DNA of 64,000 nucleotides from Pseudomonadota bacterium. GTDB lineage: Bacteria > Desulfobacterota > Desulfobulbia > Desulfobulbales > Desulfocapsaceae. Positions 41,101-49,189 of the stretch are shown one piece after another. Position 1 is the first letter of the stretch; every line of letters starts with the position of its first letter. Location of the stretch: NCBI GenBank assembly GCA_018821985.1, contig JAHJKP010000044.1, forward strand, positions 20,721 to 84,720, in the 5' to 3' direction. A program made the translations under genes and the position numbers. Under the pieces are notes generated by a model. The model was not told where the DNA came from. It searched no databases and saw only the letters and a list, made by a program, of their open reading frames with translations.

Positions 41101-42293
41101 ATTTTCGCTGGCAGCAATTAGTTGCCAGGGAGCTCTCAGCCAGGAGAGCGTTAGCGCAGGGCGAATATTATCAGGCCATGAAAGAGTATCAGGAGGTGGT
41201 TGAAAAGAACCCTTCTCCTGAGTCTCTTTTTGATCTTGCCGGGATTTACAGTCGTCTTGGGTTTTTAGGGAAGGAGGCCTTGCTTTATGAAGAGATTGAA
41301 CGAGAAAATCCTGATTATCCTGAGTTAACTGAGTCTGTGCAGCGTAACAGTCTGAAGAGAAAACCCCGGGGCATGATTGACTCCGGATATTCTTCTCTCA
41401 GCGGTCGCGATGGATATTTTGATATGCAACAGACACGAGGTGGGGCCAGTGTCTGGATGCTGCCGACTCTTCGTCAGGAGATGGATGTCAGCTGGAGCAC
41501 CATTCACGCCATCTCCGAGGATACGGATCAGGCCCTGTGGCGGAACAGATTTCTGGCGGCATATTCTTTTTATCCTCATTATAATGTTGATTTTATCACC
41601 CGAGTTGGTGTGGATAAATCTGTTAATGAGTATAATCAACCCCATTTTGATACTATTCCACTCTTTCATCTGGAGATGCGTGGCCGCATAGGGGATGATC
41701 TGCATGCTTTTGTCAGTCTGGATCAGGATATAGTGGATGATACTGTCGAAGCCCTTGAACAGGGCATCAGCAGGCGGGATGTGGAAGGTGGTGTCAGGAT
41801 GGATATCCTGCCGCGCCTCTTTTGTGGTGGGGAATATCTGTTCAGAGAGTATAGTGATGCTAACCATCAGAATCGTTATCATGTCTGGGCGACTTATATC
41901 ATTCATAGTGAACCGACTCTGCTGCAGGTTACCTATGGTCAGGAGTTTCAGCACAATGCCGAGGTGAATATGGGCCGGGACTTTTCCTCTGAAAATGGGT
42001 TTATGCCTGGTGATCATCCCTACTGGAGTCCTAAAGAATATTGGCAAAATTTAGTCTCTGTCCATTTTGAGCATCAACTGGCTGCAGATGTGCTGGGCCG
42101 GAGTGCCCCCAGTTACTATACCCTTGATTATTCCTTTGGCTATGATGATGGCGGGTATGACAGTCATACCTTTGGCGGTGATATTTTCCTTGAAATGAGC
42201 CGTCATTTCTTATTAAATAGTAGTTTCGAGATAATCCAGGGTGGTCCGGTGATCCGCAAGGATTTAGCTTTGTCGCTTGTCTATCGCTGGTAA
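38106..42293 (+). CDS. large TPR protein with C-terminal outer-membrane beta-barrel
   Basis: 1395-residue exported protein. I start it at ATG 38106, with GGAGG (38094-38098) seven bases upstream; an in-frame GTG at 38043 is less likely. A signal peptide (KIIVTFFFLLFIPSFASA) precedes about 1050 residues of TPR-type helical repeats (e.g. ALSFYEEYLQHHPGNQAIAQ). The last 300 residues are rich in aromatic, alternating strands and end in VYRW, as in outer-membrane barrels. The architecture recalls exopolysaccharide secretins BcsC, PgaA and PelB, but no synthase or periplasmic enzyme gene is adjacent. Polysaccharide export is inferred. Confidence 0.82.
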   Translation: MVKGSWQNFLMVFISQQVAGQQVGIFSWKIIVTFFFLLFIPSFASATPAAITPERDVVISDTSKEPGWKLLWDEARELTREEKYVEAARTYSQLLSLKKNIEEASWEYCLVLIALSDWDRASVVVADLLEGDPQRTEYLLSAGLVALNKKEYVRASTYYGLVYKKKVNLDETQVIDALTGLVTALRGQGKNEAAYSLMEQLIQYRPGDSLLLHQLAVHAVKSGRREKALVYYANLVSQDTVEDQVLLEAAVVFEESGEKASAVRRSPSLPGVNNTIPSLAYVCWDKYLQRYPNYRPFQEKIADYFIARGEKEAALPHLLILLAQDDQRDERLLQIGAIYLFDLGQPDKALSFYEEYLQHHPGNQAIAQQIAKIQDLLAHNLLSRVKYDGALPLWKELVQITSNPLAIYSSMAKLLEKRGNSKELREVLTIIHQYESGNREVILRLAELFLEQKDMGRVDYFLSLLPQEVMASDGGSKPLEHGIVGAVQDEPRYLLTSARLADLRGLSGQALVWYNRYLQAKPGAEDIRLRCMDLAAQLGLISQYQEHFHMLRRDAKSDPERLNIDMRYAGVLLENGLATEAKKIYQKLIEAGQGEPGRIAETRLALADALNREGNIFEAEQVLRQMLVDGVAIGSVLRKLVEFALEANEADLASAWLTLLSEQPGYSVTPATCEGNEHDFVLLRARVLAAIGKLSKAIASILEYRGFLVQYCPQDAGTKYQADLLLSYLYLQDKQYGKGQELVANLLKEHPLDLEPLILAQQLDTGLSGKAQGDRVDGVLSKDYNNSFQSLIQAVQLERTYGDIEAARKHVLMALKEVPDSIVARVVQADILEKQGGLDASFSVLQSLAVDYPSELSFARKLLEIEFKQASFRKIIKELAPSQQVGLAKGIMAFPDSSHLLVWQKLILARSLWADRQWVAAVAVYDSVLQPSVERLFTDRIEKQQIQLVLPPSKQSFLNVITFTHPAEPDRLTVVMDPTFVMTQCGQPGGRIGVDLYADFRWQQLVARELSARRALAQGEYYQAMKEYQEVVEKNPSPESLFDLAGIYSRLGFLGKEALLYEEIERENPDYPELTESVQRNSLKRKPRGMIDSGYSSLSGRDGYFDMQQTRGGASVWMLPTLRQEMDVSWSTIHAISEDTDQALWRNRFLAAYSFYPHYNVDFITRVGVDKSVNEYNQPHFDTIPLFHLEMRGRIGDDLHAFVSLDQDIVDDTVEALEQGISRRDVEGGVRMDILPRLFCGGEYLFREYSDANHQNRYHVWATYIIHSEPTLLQVTYGQEFQHNAEVNMGRDFSSENGFMPGDHPYWSPKEYWQNLVSVHFEHQLAADVLGRSAPSYYTLDYSFGYDDGGYDSHTFGGDIFLEMSRHFLLNSSFEIIQGGPVIRKDLALSLVYRW

Positions 42294-42370
42294 TTTTATT
42301 CATATCCCTGCAGATTGTGTGGTACTTACCCATAATTTGCAGGTTTTTTTTATTTCTACAGGAGGAAATA

Positions 42371-42856
42371 ATGGTTGAACGAGTACCGATGTCGACTCAG
42401 GGGTATCAGAAACTTCGTAATGAACTTCAGCGTCTTGAGAAGTTTGAGCGTATTGATGTGGTCAAGGCGATTGAAGTTGCCCGTGCTCATGGTGATCTGA
42501 AGGAGAATGCGGAATATCATGCTGCCAAAGAGCGACAGGGACATATAGAAGGGCGTATTATGGAACTTAAGGATAAACTGGGTCGTGCTGAGGTGATTAA
42601 TTGTATGGATGTGCCTACCCAACGGGCAGTCTTTGGAACGGTTGTGACCTTACTGGATCTTGAAACGGATGCTCAGGTTAGTTATCAGCTTCTGGGCACG
42701 GAAGAGGCTGATGTGAAGAAGGGTTCTATTTCCGTGTTTTCGCCCTTGGGTAGGAGTATTCTTGGAAAAGAGGTAGGAGATGAGGTGACTGCGAAGACGC
42801 CTGGCGGAACCCGTGAGTTTGAGGTAATCGAAATTACATCTTCTTCATTTGCCTAA
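42371..42856 (+). CDS. greA: transcription elongation factor GreA
   Basis: 161-residue factor that stimulates cleavage of backtracked RNA by RNA polymerase. The start at ATG 42371 is fixed by AGGAGG. Signatures: coiled-coil N-terminus with EVARAHGDLKENAEYHAAKE and the C-terminal FKBP-like domain (SPLGRSILGKEVGDEV). It lies 77 bp after the TPR gene. Confidence 0.96.
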   Translation: MVERVPMSTQGYQKLRNELQRLEKFERIDVVKAIEVARAHGDLKENAEYHAAKERQGHIEGRIMELKDKLGRAEVINCMDVPTQRAVFGTVVTLLDLETDAQVSYQLLGTEEADVKKGSISVFSPLGRSILGKEVGDEVTAKTPGGTREFEVIEITSSSFA

Positions 42857-43575
42857 TTCATTTGGCTGACCTTGAATATGGGATAGTTTTTTTTAAACAC
42901 ATTTTGTGCAGTTCCGGATGTAGTTATTGAGCTGTGGAATTGCATTGTTTGTTATCAATGTTGAGCCCGGATAAATTTTATGTCATCTATGATAGATGTG
43001 GTGATTTTCTGGAGAAACATGAAGCAGGTTGATCTCTCACAAGGAAAAAAATGAGAGAATAGTTTCGATGCAAACAATGGCTTTGAGGATTTTTTAATAA
43101 ATAAAGAGTTGAGGAACATCTGATATTCATTTTTATGGTGCTATTTGTCCTGATCAAGCCGGTTGGAAGGATTATGCTCAGTCTCTAAGTCTCTGCAATA
43201 CGGTTTTCTTTGTTGTCATCTTTTCATCCTTACGCAGTTTCTTGCATTTTCAGTCGCTTTATCTGTAGAAATTCTCACTTTTTCCCTGGCTGTATCAGTC
43301 GCTGTACTGGGCTATTTGTAATTGCTATACAGTTGAGTGGCGTGAGAATATCTGTTTGTCTACTTTTCTGTACTTATGATGCCAGGCAGTTGTTTGGCAG
43401 ACTTGGAGTGTTGACTCGTGACGGTAGACGGATCAGGCTTTTCGTTATGAAACCAGAGCGACGCGGGAACGGGAAACTTGATTGTCGAGGCCTAGACGGA
43501 AGAGTCCAGGTCGAAGCGGGATACTCCGTAGAGCTTTTGAAATCGTTCTGTATTTAATTATCGTTGCAGGCGTAG
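42857..43575. other. 719-bp intergenic region with a GC-rich, structured segment
   Basis: Between convergent greA and the TetR gene. The left two-thirds are AT-rich, with an imperfect TCTCTCA/TGAGAGA repeat near 43.04 kb. From about 43380 to 43550 the base composition rises and several hairpins can be drawn, for example a 9-bp stem GGCCTAGAC/GTCCAGGTC with loop GGAAGA. GGA trinucleotides recur. The open frame across it (43210-43557) is not protein-like. It may encode a small RNA; I cannot name a family. Confidence 0.35.
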
Positions 43576-44175
43576 TTATTCACTCTGTGTGGTGGTGACG
43601 AGCATTCCTGAGAGAAAGATCGTCATGATCTGGCTGATAGTATCGGCAAGGCTATATTCTGTTTCCAGGGAGATGCTCCATACTCGTGAGATCTCATCAA
43701 GCGCCCCGAAAAAAGCGCGTTTTGCAATCCCTGGTTTGATGTCTGCACGGTAAATGTGCTGCTCCTGTCCCTGTTTAATGATGGTGGAAATAATGTCAAT
43801 GTATTCGCTGAACTTGTTGTTTCTGTAATCTTTTATCATTTTGGCGCTCTGGCGTAATTCGATCTGGATCACCTCTGCCAGGTTTTTATTTTTTTTCATC
43901 ATTGTCAGATGTTTTGTGGCAAAAATTTCCAGTTTTTTTCTGGGGTCCGGTTCTACGGCCAGTGATTTAGTAACCTGTTCTACCAAGCTACCAATTTCTT
44001 CTTCAAAGACAGAAATGAGGATGTCGAATTTATTGTTGAAGTAAAGGTAAATAGTCCCGTCTGCGACCTTGGCTTCTTTGGCAATATCGGATATTCTTGC
44101 ATTGAAGAAACCTTTCTTGGCAAAGACTTTTGTGGCTGCATGAATTATTTTAGAATGTTTATCTGCTGCTTTCAT
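43576..44175 (-). CDS. TetR-family regulator, FadR(YsiA)-like
   Basis: 199-residue repressor. The N-terminal HTH contains ISDIAKEAKVADGTIYLYF and the ligand domain contains AEVIQIELRQS and FFGALDEISRVW. These segments closely resemble what I recall of Bacillus FadR (YsiA), an acyl-CoA-responsive repressor of fatty-acid degradation. A palindrome resembling the FadR operator lies 61 bp upstream, so autoregulation is likely. No fad genes are in the window; its targets must be elsewhere. Confidence 0.85.
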   Translation of the reverse strand: MKAADKHSKIIHAATKVFAKKGFFNARISDIAKEAKVADGTIYLYFNNKFDILISVFEEEIGSLVEQVTKSLAVEPDPRKKLEIFATKHLTMMKKNKNLAEVIQIELRQSAKMIKDYRNNKFSEYIDIISTIIKQGQEQHIYRADIKPGIAKRAFFGALDEISRVWSISLETEYSLADTISQIMTIFLSGMLVTTTQSE

Positions 44176-44236
44176 TAATAAGTATAAAGAGTATGTATGA
44201 TTATGATTGTGGAGGAAAATCAGGAGTAACTAATAT

Positions 44237-44254
44237 TGAATGGTTATTCATTCA
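44237..44254. promoter_or_regulatory. candidate FadR-type operator
   Basis: An 18-bp site with TGAATG and CATTCA half-sites around GTTATT. From memory the Bacillus FadR consensus is TGAATGAMTANTCATTCA; this site differs only at two central positions. It lies between the divergent TetR and purD-purE genes, 61 bp before the TetR start. Confidence 0.65.
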
Positions 44255-44369
44255 TTCTAGCCATTAGGAAGGAATTGTCAATGGTAAGAAGTTCTTTCCT
44301 GGTTATTTATGGAAAAAAGATTGTTTGTAATTCGTCTTGTTGTTTTGTAAAAAAAAATGAGTTAACTGA

Positions 44370-44390
44370 GGACAAAATTTAATTTTGTCC
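44370..44390. repeat. perfect 21-bp palindrome before purDE
   Basis: GGACAAAATT and its exact complement flank a central T, 32 bp upstream of the purDE start codon and just before the ribosome-binding region. It could be an operator or a leader hairpin. It does not resemble the E. coli PurR site. Confidence 0.55.
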
Positions 44391-44422
44391 CGCAGGAAAT
44401 TTAATATCAGAGGAGTGGTTGA

Positions 44423-46201
44423 ATGAAAGTATTGGTTGTGGGGTCTGGTGGTCGTGAACATGCGCTGGTCTGGAAGATCTCCCAAAGCGCCAGGGTCCAA
44501 AAGATCTATTGTGCGCCAGGGAATGCCGGGATAAAACGTATGGCCGAGTGTGTGGATATTGCGGCTACTGATATTGATGCCCTGCTCCAATTTGCCCGTC
44601 ATGAGAAGATTGATCTGACTATTGTTGGTCCTGAATCGTCACTGGCTGCCGGAATCGTTGATCGTTTTGAGGAAGAGGGGCTACGTATCTTTGGACCGCG
44701 TAAGAATTCTGCCATCCTTGAAGGGAGTAAGGTCTTTGCCAAAGAATTCATGGAAAAATATGCCATTCCCACCGCCTCATTTAGGGTCTTTGATAATCTG
44801 AAGAAAGCGGAGAAATATATTGATCAGATTGGTGCTCCTCTTGTTGTGAAGGCAGATGGTCTCGCGGCTGGTAAAGGCGTCATTGTCGCTACTACTATCA
44901 AGGAGGCCAAGGATGCAGTTGAACTTATCATGCATGACAAGGCCTTTGGTGATGCCGGAAACAAGGTGGTTGTCGAGGCTTGTCTGCAGGGAGAAGAGGC
45001 GTCCTTCATCGCCTTCACCGATGGCAAGACCGTGCTTCCACTGCCCACATCCCAGGATCATAAGGCCATTTATGACGGGGACAAGGGACCAAATACCGGC
45101 GGAATGGGCGCCTATTCTCCTGCTCCGGTGGTAACCGAGGCCATTGCGGATTTTGTCATGAACAAGGTGATGCTGCCGACCATTCAGGGCATGGCTGCAG
45201 AGGGCCGGCCGTTTAAGGGGATGCTCTATGCCGGTTTGATGATTGAAAGGGGCAATGTCAAGGTTCTGGAGTTTAATTGCCGTTTTGGTGATCCTGAGGC
45301 TCAACCCTTGCTGATGCGTCTGAAGAGTGACGTGGTCGATATCTTTGAGGCAGTGATTGATGGGTCTCTGGATACGATTGAAATGAAGATTGACCCTCGT
45401 CCAACCGTCTGTGTGGTGATGTCATCCGGCGGATATCCGGGCACCTATGAAACGGGAAAAATCATTAAGGGACTTGCCAAAGCATCCAAGGAGGCAGGTG
45501 TTCAGGTCTTTCATGCGGGAACAGCAATAAAGAATGAGAGGACTGTCACGGCTGGCGGCCGGGTCCTGGGGGTGACAGCAGTGGGCAAGACTCTTGAGAA
45601 GGCAATTGAGCAGGCCTATAAGGCTGTGGATTGCATCCAGTGGACTGGTTGTTATTGTCGGCGTGACATCGGTGCTAAGGCCTTGCGGCGCCAAGAGATA
45701 CTGGCAACACCTGCACTGGTGGGCATTGTCATGGGCAGTGATTCAGATCTGCCGGTCATGCAGGCGGCGGCTGATTTTTTGAAAAAAATGCAGATACCTT
45801 ATGAGATGACGGTGGCTTCAGCACATAGAACCCCGGAGAGGGCGGCCCGTTGGGCCAGTACGGCCCAAGAGCGTGGTTTGAAAATTATTATCGCCGGTGC
45901 TGGGATGGCGGCCCATCTCGCTGGAGTTCTGGCGGCCCATACCGAACTACCGGTCATCGGTGTGCCTCTTGATGCCTCGCCACTTCATGGGATGGATGCA
46001 CTGCTTGCCACGGTGCAGATGCCGCCGGGAATCCCGGTTGCCACTATGGCGATTGGAAAACCCGGGGCCAAGAATGGTGCGGTCTTGGCCGCGCGGATTC
46101 TCGCCCTGGAGGACAAGGGGATCGCAGCCAGATTGCAGGCTTTTAAGCTGGAGATGATCCAAGAGGTTGAGGAGAAGGCCTGCAAAATTGAAAGTTGTTG
46201 A
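44423..46201 (+). CDS. purD: fused phosphoribosylamine-glycine ligase / N5-CAIR mutase (PurD-PurE)
   Basis: 592-residue bifunctional purine enzyme. Residues 1 to about 428 are a complete PurD: MKVLVVGSGGREHALVWKI, the ATP-grasp loop VVKADGLAAGKGVIV, EFNCRFGDPEAQPLL, and the terminal CRRDIGAKAL. Residues from about 438 are a complete PurE: GIVMGSDSDLPVMQ, SAHRTPER, AGAGMAAHLAGVLAA and VQMPPGIPVATMAIG. PurD makes GAR; PurE makes CAIR several steps later, so the fused activities are not consecutive. The reading frame is continuous with no stop or frameshift. The next gene overlaps its end. Confidence 0.95.
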   Translation: MKVLVVGSGGREHALVWKISQSARVQKIYCAPGNAGIKRMAECVDIAATDIDALLQFARHEKIDLTIVGPESSLAAGIVDRFEEEGLRIFGPRKNSAILEGSKVFAKEFMEKYAIPTASFRVFDNLKKAEKYIDQIGAPLVVKADGLAAGKGVIVATTIKEAKDAVELIMHDKAFGDAGNKVVVEACLQGEEASFIAFTDGKTVLPLPTSQDHKAIYDGDKGPNTGGMGAYSPAPVVTEAIADFVMNKVMLPTIQGMAAEGRPFKGMLYAGLMIERGNVKVLEFNCRFGDPEAQPLLMRLKSDVVDIFEAVIDGSLDTIEMKIDPRPTVCVVMSSGGYPGTYETGKIIKGLAKASKEAGVQVFHAGTAIKNERTVTAGGRVLGVTAVGKTLEKAIEQAYKAVDCIQWTGCYCRRDIGAKALRRQEILATPALVGIVMGSDSDLPVMQAAADFLKKMQIPYEMTVASAHRTPERAARWASTAQERGLKIIIAGAGMAAHLAGVLAAHTELPVIGVPLDASPLHGMDALLATVQMPPGIPVATMAIGKPGAKNGAVLAARILALEDKGIAARLQAFKLEMIQEVEEKACKIESC

Positions 46202-46838
46202 GTGTCAAGGTCATGAACTGATCCATGGCCCGTCGGATGAAGATTTCAGACGGGCCGTTTCGGTCCTTGAGCAGGGGGGGATTGTTGCCTTTCCCACAGA
46301 GACCTTTTATGGCCTGGCCGTTGATCCATTTAATGAAAAGGCCCTGACGGATCTGTTCAATATGAAAGGACGTTCCCTTCACAAACCATTTCTGGTTCTT
46401 ATCCAGGATGAGAGTCAGCTGTCTGATCTGGCAAGTTCGATTCCGCACACATACAGGCCGCTCATGAAGGCCTTCTGGCCAGGTCCCCTGACCTTGGTTT
46501 TTCCGGCTGTTCCAGGGCTCTCCTCACTGCTGACTGGAGAGAGTGGTGGAATTGGTGTACGGATCTCGCCGCATCCGGTTGCCGGGATCTTCGGCCGGAT
46601 GTGGGGCAGACCGATGACCGCCACCAGTGCTAACCTGTCGGGGATGCCTGCTGCCCGCACTGCAGAGGAGGTGCAGCGCTATTTTGGGGACGGGGTTTCC
46701 TGTATCCTTGATGGAGGCAAGACGCCTGGAGGCATGAGCTCAACGGTGGTTGGAGTGGAGCAGGGAAAGCTGCAGTTAATCAGGGCAGGGGTTATTGATT
46801 TCTCTTCCTTGCTGCAGGTAACCAAAGCGGACGCTTGA
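46188..46838 (+). CDS. L-threonylcarbamoyladenylate synthase (Sua5/YrdC family)
   Basis: About 216 residues; makes threonylcarbamoyl-AMP for the t6A37 modification of ANN-decoding tRNAs. YrdC-fold motifs: GGIVAFPTETFYGLAVDP, KGRSLHKPFLVLI, WPGPLTLVF, GVRISPHP and TATSANLSG. The start is probably TTG 46188, downstream of AGGAGAAGG within purDE, giving a 14-base overlap; TTG 46167 is possible. It has the YrdC domain only, without the Sua5 C-terminal domain. Confidence 0.9.
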   Translation: MKVVECQGHELIHGPSDEDFRRAVSVLEQGGIVAFPTETFYGLAVDPFNEKALTDLFNMKGRSLHKPFLVLIQDESQLSDLASSIPHTYRPLMKAFWPGPLTLVFPAVPGLSSLLTGESGGIGVRISPHPVAGIFGRMWGRPMTATSANLSGMPAARTAEEVQRYFGDGVSCILDGGKTPGGMSSTVVGVEQGKLQLIRAGVIDFSSLLQVTKADA

Positions 46839-46900
46839 AGGGCTTTACTTTCATTCCCTTCAACTTAAAAAATATTGATTGATGGCAGGAGAGGCAGGTT

Positions 46901-47224
46901 ATGAATGATTTGTGTTGGAACAAAGAATTTGCCATGGGTCAGGTGGATAACGATGAAGAGTTGCTCCAGGAATTGATCATGATCTTCAAAGATTCCTCGG
47001 CCTCGGATATGGCGATTCTGATTCAGGCGGTGGAAAAAGGGGATTCGGCTGAGGCCAGAGGCGCGTCTCATTCCCTTAAAGGCGCGGCTGCAAGTCTTGG
47101 CCTTGAGGCGATCAGGGACGTGGCTATGGCCATCGAACAAGACTGTCGGCAGGGGTCACTGACCGTAGCCAGGGAAAAGATTCCACAGCTGGAAACGTTA
47201 TTGGCACTGATGCGGGAGCTTTAA
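46901..47224 (+). CDS. single-domain histidine phosphotransfer (Hpt) protein
   Basis: 107-residue four-helix protein. The phosphorylatable histidine is H57 in ARGASHSLKGAAASLG, the standard Hpt signature. Free Hpt proteins pass phosphoryl groups between receiver domains; the partners are not adjacent, although the window has a hybrid CheA and several receiver proteins. AGGAG-like sequence precedes the ATG. Confidence 0.88.
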   Translation: MNDLCWNKEFAMGQVDNDEELLQELIMIFKDSSASDMAILIQAVEKGDSAEARGASHSLKGAAASLGLEAIRDVAMAIEQDCRQGSLTVAREKIPQLETLLALMREL

Positions 47225-47269
47225 GGATTGAGTGGTTCTGCTGAGTATGCTTCAGGGTCTTTAGTCTGG

Positions 47270-47346
47270 AGGTGGAGAGCCTGTAGAGCTTGATTCTAAG
47301 AGTCCAAAAGACTACAAGACTCTCCACCTGAGTTTTTACGTTTTTT
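47270..47346. terminator. long hairpin terminator between convergent genes
   Basis: A 10-bp stem AGGTGGAGAG/CTCTCCACCT (47270-47279 with 47320-47329), extended by a further 5-bp pairing after a bulge, is followed by T-rich sequence. It lies between the Hpt gene and ettA. Confidence 0.75.
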
Positions 47347-47350
47347 CTTA

Positions 47351-49036
47351 TTATTGTCTGGTCAGTTGCCGGTATTTAATGCGGTGCGGCTGGTCGGCCG
47401 CTGCTCCTAGTCGCGCCTTGCGATCCTTTTCATAATCCGAGTAATTCCCTTCAAACCAGACAACCTGCGAATCTCCTTCAAAGGCCAGGATGTGGGTGGC
47501 GATCCGGTCGAGAAACCAGCGGTCATGGCTGATGACCACGGCGCAGCCGCCGAAATTGATCAATGCCTCCTCGAGAGCCCGCATGGTGTTGATATCCAGA
47601 TCATTGGTGGGTTCATCGAGGAGCAGGACGTTGCCCCCTTCCTTGAGCATTCGGGCTAGATGGACCCGGTTGCGCTGTCCGCCTGAGAGCAGACCCACCT
47701 TCTTCTGTTGGGCAGAGCCTGAAAAGTTGAATTTCGCCACGTAGGCCCTGGAATTAATTTCTTTGGTTCCGAGCCAGACGGTTTCCTGACCCTCGGAGAT
47801 TGCTTCCCAGATCGTTTGTTCCGGATTCAAAGAATCACGGTTCTGGTCAACATAACCAAGCTTGACGGTCTCCCCCAGACGGATGGTGCCCGCATCCGGT
47901 GTATCCTCTCCGGTTATCATCTTGAAGAGAGTGGATTTGCCGGCGCCGTTGGGTCCAATGATCCCGACGATTCCGCCTGCAGGGAGCTTGAAATTCAGAT
48001 CTTCAACCAATAATTTGTCGCCCAGACTTTTTCGTACATGCTCCGCTTCAATCACCACCTTGCCAAGACGTGGTCCAGGTGGAATAAAGATCTGCATCTC
48101 CTGAGCCATTTTTTCGGTCTCCTGGCTCAGCAGTTGCTCATAGGAGCTGATCCTGGCCTTGGATTTTGCATGTCTGCCCTTGGCTGACATCCTAATCCAT
48201 TCAAGCTCACGTTGCAGGGTACGCTGTCGGTCACTCTCTGATTTTTCTTCTGTTGCCAGCCGTCTTTCCTTCTGTTCCAGCCATGAGGAATAATTCCCCT
48301 TCCAGGGAATACCGATACCCCGGTCAAGTTCCAGAATCCAGCCGGCCACATTGTCCAGGAAATAGCGATCATGGGTCACCGCAATAATGGTTCCGGCATA
48401 TTGCTGCAGGTGCTGCTCCAGCCAGGAGACAGACTCGGCGTCCAGGTGATTGGTGGGCTCGTCGAGCAGGAGGATATCCGGCTGTTTCAAGAGGATGCGG
48501 CAGAGGGCTACCCTCCGTTTTTCGCCACCGGAGAGGATTGCGCACAGGGTTTCCGGAGCCGGACAGCGCAGGGCGTCCATGGCCATTTCCAGTTTGCTGT
48601 CCAGGTCCCAGGCGTTTAAGGTGTCCAGCTTGTCCTGGACCTCGCCCTGTCTGTCAATGAGCGCCTGCATCTCGTCATCACTCATGGGATCGGCAAATTT
48701 TTCATTGATGACGTTAAATTCATGGAGCAGGTCAACGGTACTCTGGACTCCTTCTTCAACGATCTGTCTGACTGTTTTTTCGGGGTCAAGTTGGGGTTCC
48801 TGATCCAGATAGTCGATGGTCAGCCCAGGAGAGAGAATGGTTTCTCCGTTAAATTCGGTATCAATGCCAGCAAGAATGCGTAGCAGCGTACTCTTTCCGG
48901 AACCGTTCAGTCCCAGAACCCCTATCTTGGCCCCATAAAAATAGGAAAGAGAGATGTCTTTGAGAACGGGTTTGCTATCGTAAAATTTGCTTACCTTGAT
49001 CATAGAATAGATAATCTTTTTGTCATCTGTACTCAT
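47351..49036 (-). CDS. ettA: energy-dependent translational throttle protein EttA (ABC-F)
   Basis: 561-residue cytoplasmic ABC-F ATPase that gates the ribosome according to energy status. It has two ATPase domains: Walker A GLNGSGKSTLLRI with signature LSGGEKRRVALCR, and Walker A GPNGAGKSTLFKM with signature LSGGQRNRVHLAR. Between them are the arm/linker (EWIRMSAKGRHAKSKARI). There are no membrane segments. The length and linker fit EttA better than Uup or YbiT. Confidence 0.94.
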   Translation of the reverse strand: MSTDDKKIIYSMIKVSKFYDSKPVLKDISLSYFYGAKIGVLGLNGSGKSTLLRILAGIDTEFNGETILSPGLTIDYLDQEPQLDPEKTVRQIVEEGVQSTVDLLHEFNVINEKFADPMSDDEMQALIDRQGEVQDKLDTLNAWDLDSKLEMAMDALRCPAPETLCAILSGGEKRRVALCRILLKQPDILLLDEPTNHLDAESVSWLEQHLQQYAGTIIAVTHDRYFLDNVAGWILELDRGIGIPWKGNYSSWLEQKERRLATEEKSESDRQRTLQRELEWIRMSAKGRHAKSKARISSYEQLLSQETEKMAQEMQIFIPPGPRLGKVVIEAEHVRKSLGDKLLVEDLNFKLPAGGIVGIIGPNGAGKSTLFKMITGEDTPDAGTIRLGETVKLGYVDQNRDSLNPEQTIWEAISEGQETVWLGTKEINSRAYVAKFNFSGSAQQKKVGLLSGGQRNRVHLARMLKEGGNVLLLDEPTNDLDINTMRALEEALINFGGCAVVISHDRWFLDRIATHILAFEGDSQVVWFEGNYSDYEKDRKARLGAAADQPHRIKYRQLTRQ

Positions 49037-49112
49037 GATAATACCTGTCAGAAAAATGGAAAGAAAAGGAGGAAATAAAAGATTTGAAAAAAATTTACAG
49101 AATACTCTGGAA

Positions 49113-49156
49113 TAAAAAAAAAAGGAAGAGGCATACTTAGGGTATGGCTCTTCCTT
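49113..49156 (-). terminator. terminator of the rhodanese gene
   Basis: A 13-bp stem with one mismatch (49124-49136 with 49142-49154) is followed on the minus strand by ten T residues. It lies 34 bp beyond the stop of the full-length rhodanese frame, showing that transcription runs past the internal TGA. Confidence 0.88.
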
Positions 49157-49189
49157 TTGCTGAACGAAGGGTAAAACTTTTTAATACCT

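Noticed and set aside
43210..43557. Frame of 115 codons between greA and the TetR gene
   Set aside because: Cysteine- and arginine-rich, without domain features or ribosome binding site; it overlaps the segment that looks like structured RNA.
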